NCBI GenBank assembly: GCA_964592645.1 | Contig: CAZQFV010000009.1 | Location: 86,870 to 150,869 of the forward strand | Reading direction: 5' to 3' | Length of the DNA stretch: 64,000 nucleotides | Origin: CAZQFV01 sp964592645 | Lineage (GTDB): Bacteria > Chloroflexota > Chloroflexia > DTKN01 | Shown: positions 60,349 through 64,000 of the stretch, piece by piece | Layout of the letters: the number at the start of each line of letters is the position of its first letter | Numbering within the stretch: the stretch's first letter is position 1 | The notes under the pieces: model-generated | What the model saw: the letters and a program-made list of their open reading frames with translations, nothing else | Databases searched by the model: none | What the model was told of the DNA's origin: nothing | Position numbers and translations under genes: made by a program

Positions 60349-62073
60349 ATGCGGTCCTGGTTTCGAGCCCTGATGACGCCCCGCTCGACGGAGCCACGAG
60401 CTCGCCGGCAGGAGGGGCTGCTCTACGTCCTGTCTCTCGGCGCCCTGGCGGCCTCCGTGCTGTGGCTGGTGTTGAGCGTGGCCTCTCTCCTGCTGTGGCA
60501 GCGGCACGCCCGAATCGAGGGCGATGTCTATGTCGGCCTGGAAGGGGTGTTCTTTGCCGGCCTGTCCTATCTCCTCACCCGGCTGGGACGGCTCAGGGCC
60601 GCCTCCTACATGGCCCTCTTCGGCCTGCTGGTGATGCAGGTCAGCTCTATGCTGCTCATCTGGAAAAGCCCGCTGGACCCGACGATGGTCTTGTACGCCG
60701 TGGTGATCGCTATGGGCGGGCTTTTGCTAGGGCGGCGCGGCGCGGCGACCTTTTACATCCTCTCGCTGCTCTGCTACATAGTCACCGCCGGGGGGCTTTT
60801 TTTCGTGGGATACCGCACTGCCCAGGTGAATGAGCCCTTTACCCTGGTGCTGATCACGCTCTCCCTGTCGATGGTCCTCTTGATCCTGCTGCTGGTCGTC
60901 CACTTTTACATCCGCTCGATGGAGGGGTCTCTGACCCAGGCCGAGGAGCAGGTGCGGCAGCGGACGGAGCAGCTGGAGGCCGCCTACCGCGACCAGGCAG
61001 AGCAGCGGGCCCGCCTGGATGTCATCCTGCGCAACGTGGCCGACGGGCTGGTGGTCACGGACCTTGACGATTGCATCGTCCTGGCGAACCCGGCGTTCGC
61101 CAGGATGGTGGCGTGCGGGGCAGATCCGCTGGCGCACCGGCGGTTGGCCCAGGTGATCCCCGATCGCGCCCTGGAGCAGATCGTCCTCCAAGCCCGCCGG
61201 GAGCCCGGGCGGCCCATGGCCGCCAAGCTGACGGTGGCGGGCAAGACCTACCAGGCGGTCGCCTGCGCCCTGGGCGGTCCGGACGATCCCATCAGCGGGG
61301 TTGTCACCGCCCTGCACGATATCACCCAGGAGATGGAGGCCATCGAGGCGCGCACGGGTTTTGTCTCCAGCGTGGCCCATGAGCTGCGCGTCCCCCTGAT
61401 GAGTATCCGTGGGTACGCAAGCCTGCTGAAGGAGGACGTGGACCACCCCTTGACCCCGGAGCAGCGCTCGCACCTGGACACGGTGCTGCGCAACGAGGAG
61501 CGCATGGCGACGCTGGTGCAGGACCTGTTGGACCTCTGCCACCTGGAGGGCGGCCGGGTGCAGATGGAGGTCGGGCCGTGCAGCCTATCCGGCGCGCTCA
61601 ACGAGGTGTTGATGGCCCTGCGGCCGCATTACGAGGCCGAGAGGATCGCGCTGGATGTGCAGCTGCCGGCGGGGCTGCCCTTTGTCCTGGCCGACGCCCG
61701 GCGGCTGGGGCAGGTGCTGACGAACCTCTTGGCCAACGCCTGGCAGTATACGCCGGCCGGCGGGCGGGTGACGGTACGGGCGCGCTACTTGCCTCCGCCT
61801 CAGCCGGATACCGGGCGCTGTCTATATGTGGACCAGGGCTACCTGGAGGTAGCGGTGCAGGACACCGGGGTGGGCATTCCCCGGGAGGACCAGGAGCGCA
61901 TCTTTGAGCGCTTTGTCCGGCTGAACAACGCCCCGGTGGAAAAGGCCGGCGGGACGGGGCTGGGGCTGACGATCGTGCGCCAACTGCTGGCTCTGCAGGG
62001 TGGGGCCATCTGGGTGGAGAGCGAGCCGGGGGTGGGCAGCACCTTTTACTTCACGCTGCCGGCGGCAGAGTAG
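60349..62073 (+). CDS. membrane PAS-domain sensor histidine kinase (orphan)
   Basis: 574 residues. About six N-terminal transmembrane helices (25-190) without a large outside domain, a coiled-coil linker (EEQVRQRTEQLEAAYRDQAEQRARLD), a PAS domain at about 220-325, HisKA with the phospho-accepting His344 (SVAHELRVPLMSIRGYASLL), and a HATPase with the N box NLLANAWQYTP, DTGVGIP and GTGLGLTIV. It autophosphorylates and should pass phosphate to a response regulator, none of which is adjacent. The ATG at 60349 follows AGGAGAG. Confidence 0.93.
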   Translation: MRSWFRALMTPRSTEPRARRQEGLLYVLSLGALAASVLWLVLSVASLLLWQRHARIEGDVYVGLEGVFFAGLSYLLTRLGRLRAASYMALFGLLVMQVSSMLLIWKSPLDPTMVLYAVVIAMGGLLLGRRGAATFYILSLLCYIVTAGGLFFVGYRTAQVNEPFTLVLITLSLSMVLLILLLVVHFYIRSMEGSLTQAEEQVRQRTEQLEAAYRDQAEQRARLDVILRNVADGLVVTDLDDCIVLANPAFARMVACGADPLAHRRLAQVIPDRALEQIVLQARREPGRPMAAKLTVAGKTYQAVACALGGPDDPISGVVTALHDITQEMEAIEARTGFVSSVAHELRVPLMSIRGYASLLKEDVDHPLTPEQRSHLDTVLRNEERMATLVQDLLDLCHLEGGRVQMEVGPCSLSGALNEVLMALRPHYEAERIALDVQLPAGLPFVLADARRLGQVLTNLLANAWQYTPAGGRVTVRARYLPPPQPDTGRCLYVDQGYLEVAVQDTGVGIPREDQERIFERFVRLNNAPVEKAGGTGLGLTIVRQLLALQGGAIWVESEPGVGSTFYFTLPAAE

Positions 62074-62091
62074 AGCGAGGAGGGCGGTGCC

Positions 62092-62523
62092 TTGCCGCGG
62101 AGCACACCGCGCATCGTCATCGTTGGTGTCTGCGGGTCGGGCAAGTCGGTGTTGGCGCGGGCCCTGCAGGAGCGGGGGTACAATGCCCGCAGCATGGCCC
62201 AGGAGCACTCCTTTGTCCGCGGGATGTGGCGGGCGCGCGGCCAGCCCAACGTGCTGATCTGCCTGGACGCCTCCGCGGAGACGATCAACCGGCGGCTGGG
62301 GCGGACGGATTGGACGGACGAGGCCGTCGCCGAGCAGCGCCGCCGGCTGGCCGACGCCCGCGCCTACTGTGACCTGTTCCTGGACACCGACGCTCTCCAG
62401 GAGTCCCAGGTTCTGGAGCAAGTGTTGGCCTATCTGCGGGAGGGTTGGCCGGAAGGAGGGGCGGGGCCGGCCTTGCCTTCCGATGTTGTGGCCCGGACGC
62501 TGCTGCGGCGGGGGCGGGAGTAG
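62092..62523 (+). CDS. small P-loop kinase-like protein
   Basis: 143 residues. Walker A GVCGSGKSVLA near 12-22, then a short alpha/beta core with CLDASAETINRRLGRTDWTDE and RADARAYCDLFLDT-like helices, as in shikimate/adenylate-kinase-type small kinases, but no lid or substrate motif is clear. It starts at a TTG (62092) after GAGGAGGGCGG, 18 bases past the histidine kinase stop. Function unknown. Confidence 0.7.
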   Translation: MPRSTPRIVIVGVCGSGKSVLARALQERGYNARSMAQEHSFVRGMWRARGQPNVLICLDASAETINRRLGRTDWTDEAVAEQRRRLADARAYCDLFLDTDALQESQVLEQVLAYLREGWPEGGAGPALPSDVVARTLLRRGRE

Positions 62524-62568
62524 GGTGGAAAGGGCGTTTCGGTGGAGCAGCGCGGCCGGAGCGAGTGT

Positions 62569-62597
62569 TTGACAGATTCCGTTGTTGGCATTATACT
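62569..62597 (+). promoter_or_regulatory. consensus promoter for tRNA-His
   Basis: Perfect TTGACA (62569-62574) and TATACT (62592-62597), spacer 17, fourteen bases before the tRNA. Confidence 0.88.
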
Positions 62598-62610
62598 ATG
62601 AAACAGGCAT

Positions 62611-62684
62611 GGTGCCCGTAGTTCAATTGGCGGAGCGTCTGACTGTGGATCAGAAGGTTGCGGGTTCGATCCCCGCCGGGCACC
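62611..62684 (+). tRNA. tRNA-His (anticodon GTG)
   Basis: Acceptor arms GTGCCCG (62612-62618) and CGGGCAC (62677-62683) pair fully; the base before (G, 62611) pairs with discriminator C (62684) as the extra G-1 of tRNA-His. Anticodon loop CTGTGGA gives GTG. T arm GCGGG-TTCGATC-CCCGC. CCA is not encoded. Confidence 0.97.
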
Positions 62685-62689
62685 CCTTC

Positions 62690-62718
62690 TTGACGGTGTC
62701 GGGTGAGTATGGTATCAT
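62690..62718 (+). promoter_or_regulatory. promoter for tRNA-Cys
   Basis: TTGACG (62690-62695) and TATCAT (62713-62718), spacer 17, in the 43 bases between the two tRNAs, nine bases before tRNA-Cys. Confidence 0.75.
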
Positions 62719-62727
62719 CCTGAGCAC

Positions 62728-62798
62728 GGCGACGTAGCCAAGTGGCAAGGCAGGGGTCTGCAAAATCCCGACCACGGGTTCGAATCCCGTCGTCGCCT
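62728..62798 (+). tRNA. tRNA-Cys (anticodon GCA)
   Basis: Acceptor arms GGCGACG (62728-62734) and CGTCGCC (62791-62797) pair fully, discriminator T. Anticodon loop CTGCAAA gives GCA. T loop TTCGAAT. 71 bases, CCA not encoded. Confidence 0.97.
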
Positions 62799-62829
62799 CA
62801 AAAGAACGGCCGGCCCTTCACAAGGATGA

Positions 62830-62857
62830 CAAGGCCCCTCGTCGACGAGGGGCCTTG
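62830..62857. terminator. 28-base perfect palindrome after the tRNAs
   Basis: CAAGGCCCCTCGTC at 62830-62843 followed at once by its exact complement to 62857. A strong hairpin between the tRNA transcript and a convergent leftward gene, probably a bidirectional terminator, although no T tract follows. Confidence 0.65.
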
Positions 62858-62903
62858 CCGTGTTGTCCAAAAGGAACCCGGTTATGCGCTCATGCGGCTG
62901 GGG

Positions 62904-64000
62904 CTACGGGTTCCGCTCCGGCACGAAAATGATCGGGAAATAGAACCGGTAGATGTCCGGCAGCACCTTGCCGCCGCCCGGCTCCTCCGGGAAGTCATAG
63001 ATCGGGTCGGGATAGGGCTGGATCGGCGGCGTCACGGCCGGCGGCTGCTGGTCGTCGCTGGCCGCCATCGCCTGGTTGGCGATGGTCTGCCCGGCGGCGT
63101 CGTCGTCCACCGTCACCATAAAGACCAGGACCACCTGCGCGCCGGCCGCCAGGTCGCCCACGTCCGCCACCACCGGGTCGGTGCTGACGATCGTGCCCTG
63201 CGTCACGGACGCCGAGCCGGGCACGTAGGCCGTGTGCGCCGGCAGCGCGTCGGTGATGACCACGCCGCTCTGCAGCGTCGGCAGCAGGTTGGTGACCGTG
63301 ATGACGTACCGGATCTCGTCGCGCACGTGCAGCGGGCTGCCGCTCAGGTCGATGGCGACCTTGACGATGCCCAGCGCCTGCGGCCCCTGCCGCACCGGCC
63401 CGCCGCCGCCCGGCTTGTCCGGAAAGTCGCGGATCGGGTCGGGATAGGGCTGGACCGGTGGGGTCTCTACCGGCGGCTGCTGGTCGTCGCTGGCCGCGCT
63501 GGCCTTGTTGACAATGGTCTGCCCGACGGCGTCCTCGTCCACCGTCACGCGGAAGGTGAGGACGACCTGCGCGCCGGCCGCCAGGGTGCCCACGTTCGCC
63601 ACCACCGGGTTGGTGCCGGCGATCGTGCCCTGGGTGACGGAAGCCGAGCCGGGCACATAGGTTGTGTAGTCCGGCAACGCGTCGGTGATGACGACATTGT
63701 CCTGCGCGGTAGTCAGCTGGTTCTTGACCGCGACGCGGTACTCGATCACGTCGCCGGTGTAGAGCGGATAGCCGTTCAGGTCGATGGCGATCTTGCGGAT
63801 GCTCAACGGCGCCGGCCCCTGGCGCACGGGACCGCCGCCGCCCGGCTTGTCCGGAAAGTCGCGGATCGGGTCGGGATAGGGCTGCACCGGCGGGGTCACC
63901 ACGGGCGGCTGCTGGTCGTCGCTGGTCGCGCTGGCCTGGTTGACGATGGTCTGCCCGACGGCGTCCTCGTCCACCGTCACGCGGAAGGTGAGGACGACCT
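62904..64000 (-). CDS. DUF11 tandem-repeat surface protein, C-terminal part
   Basis: Open through the right edge, so the start is missing; 365 C-terminal residues are visible. Each repeat has a DUF11 domain (VVITDALPDYTTYVPGSASV, ANVGTLAAGAQVVLTFRVTV) and a Pro/Gly-rich linker (QPYPDPIRDFPDKPGGGG). Two full domains plus part of a third are seen. The end DIYRFYFPIIFVPERNP resembles the short aromatic-hydrophobic C-termini common on Chloroflexota exported proteins. Probably cell-surface or secreted. Confidence 0.85.
   Translation of the reverse strand, partial: VVLTFRVTVDEDAVGQTIVNQASATSDDQQPPVVTPPVQPYPDPIRDFPDKPGGGGPVRQGPAPLSIRKIAIDLNGYPLYTGDVIEYRVAVKNQLTTAQDNVVITDALPDYTTYVPGSASVTQGTIAGTNPVVANVGTLAAGAQVVLTFRVTVDEDAVGQTIVNKASAASDDQQPPVETPPVQPYPDPIRDFPDKPGGGGPVRQGPQALGIVKVAIDLSGSPLHVRDEIRYVITVTNLLPTLQSGVVITDALPAHTAYVPGSASVTQGTIVSTDPVVADVGDLAAGAQVVLVFMVTVDDDAAGQTIANQAMAASDDQQPPAVTPPIQPYPDPIYDFPEEPGGGKVLPDIYRFYFPIIFVPERNP
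62976..64000. repeat. 432-bp tandem repeats within the DUF11 gene
   Basis: The linker sequence around CGGCTTGTCCGGAAAGTCGC recurs with exact spacing: the GCCCGG anchor is at 62976, 63408 and 63840, a period of 432 bases (144 codons). The copies nearer the 3' end of the gene (left) are more diverged than the inner two. Confidence 0.9.

Noticed and set aside
62976..64000. A CRISPR array at the right end because of regular repeats
   Set aside because: The period is 432 bases and lies in an open coding frame of DUF11 domains; there are no short repeats with unique spacers anywhere in the window.

Overview
The window is a GC-rich bacterial chromosome segment, densely coded, with sigma-70-type promoters that are easy to read (most have a TTGNNN box, a 17-base spacer and TATAAT/TATACT/TACAAT). 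The gene set suggests a member of the Chloroflexota (an Anaerolineae-like lineage), possibly from a metagenome: SARP-type regulators, several TPR/zinc-ribbon membrane proteins, BMP-type and family-5 ABC transporters with odd extra domains, polyprenol-phosphate-mannose genes, DUF11-repeat surface proteins with a short hydrophobic aromatic C-terminus, and a class A RNase P RNA. This placement is inference; no rRNA is present to fix it.

Layout, left to right. 1-5.3 kb: the N-terminal part of a SARP regulator (cut by the window edge), then a leftward adh-pyk-TGS/uridine-kinase-like set. 5.5-7.2 kb: urocanate hydratase. 7.3-9.3 kb: a lower-GC restriction-modification cassette, made of a Dam-type adenine methylase divergent from an HTH-endonuclease fusion around a small inverted repeat. 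9.3-16.1 kb: a lone ABC ATPase, then a leftward operon of both glycine-decarboxylase P-protein subunits, an AcoX/NAD-kinase-like gene and two SDR dehydrogenases. 16.3-20.1 kb: a HerA-like ATPase and a frameshifted arginase-family gene. 19.9-27.8 kb: a complete family-5 (peptide-type) ABC importer whose binding protein appears circularly permuted. 27.8-32.5 kb: a TPR/zinc-ribbon membrane protein, two membrane-anchored phospholipase-D-like proteins and thioredoxin reductase. 32.5-38.9 kb: a membrane spermidine-synthase-like protein and a three-gene biotin-dependent carboxyltransferase set resembling transcarboxylase. 38.9-41.9 kb: a catalytically dead rhomboid, a second TPR/zinc-ribbon protein and rnpB. 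41.9-48.5 kb: a BMP-family (nucleoside-type) ABC importer whose ATPase carries a membrane-spanning insertion and whose second permease is doubled in size. 48.5-50.8 kb: an ECF sigma/anti-sigma pair and a methyltransferase. 50.8-56.3 kb: a dolichol-phosphate-mannose-synthase-like GT2 divergent from a GT-C-like membrane glycosyltransferase, then a secreted VIT/VWA protein. 56.5-62.5 kb: an ABC-2 exporter whose permease is fused to a SpoIIM-like domain, ribulose-phosphate 3-epimerase, a small membrane protein, an orphan PAS histidine kinase and a small P-loop protein. 62.5-64 kb: tRNA-His and tRNA-Cys, each with its own promoter, and the C-terminal part of a DUF11 tandem-repeat surface protein.

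The most unusual things I see are transport-related: a permuted family-5 binding protein, a permease with a large extracytoplasmic insert, an ABC ATPase with about four transmembrane helices inside its first nucleotide-binding domain, and a SpoIIM-ABC-2 fusion. The HTH-endonuclease fusion and the transcarboxylase-like triad come next. All functional calls rest on reading the translated sequences and known family motifs; no database search was run.
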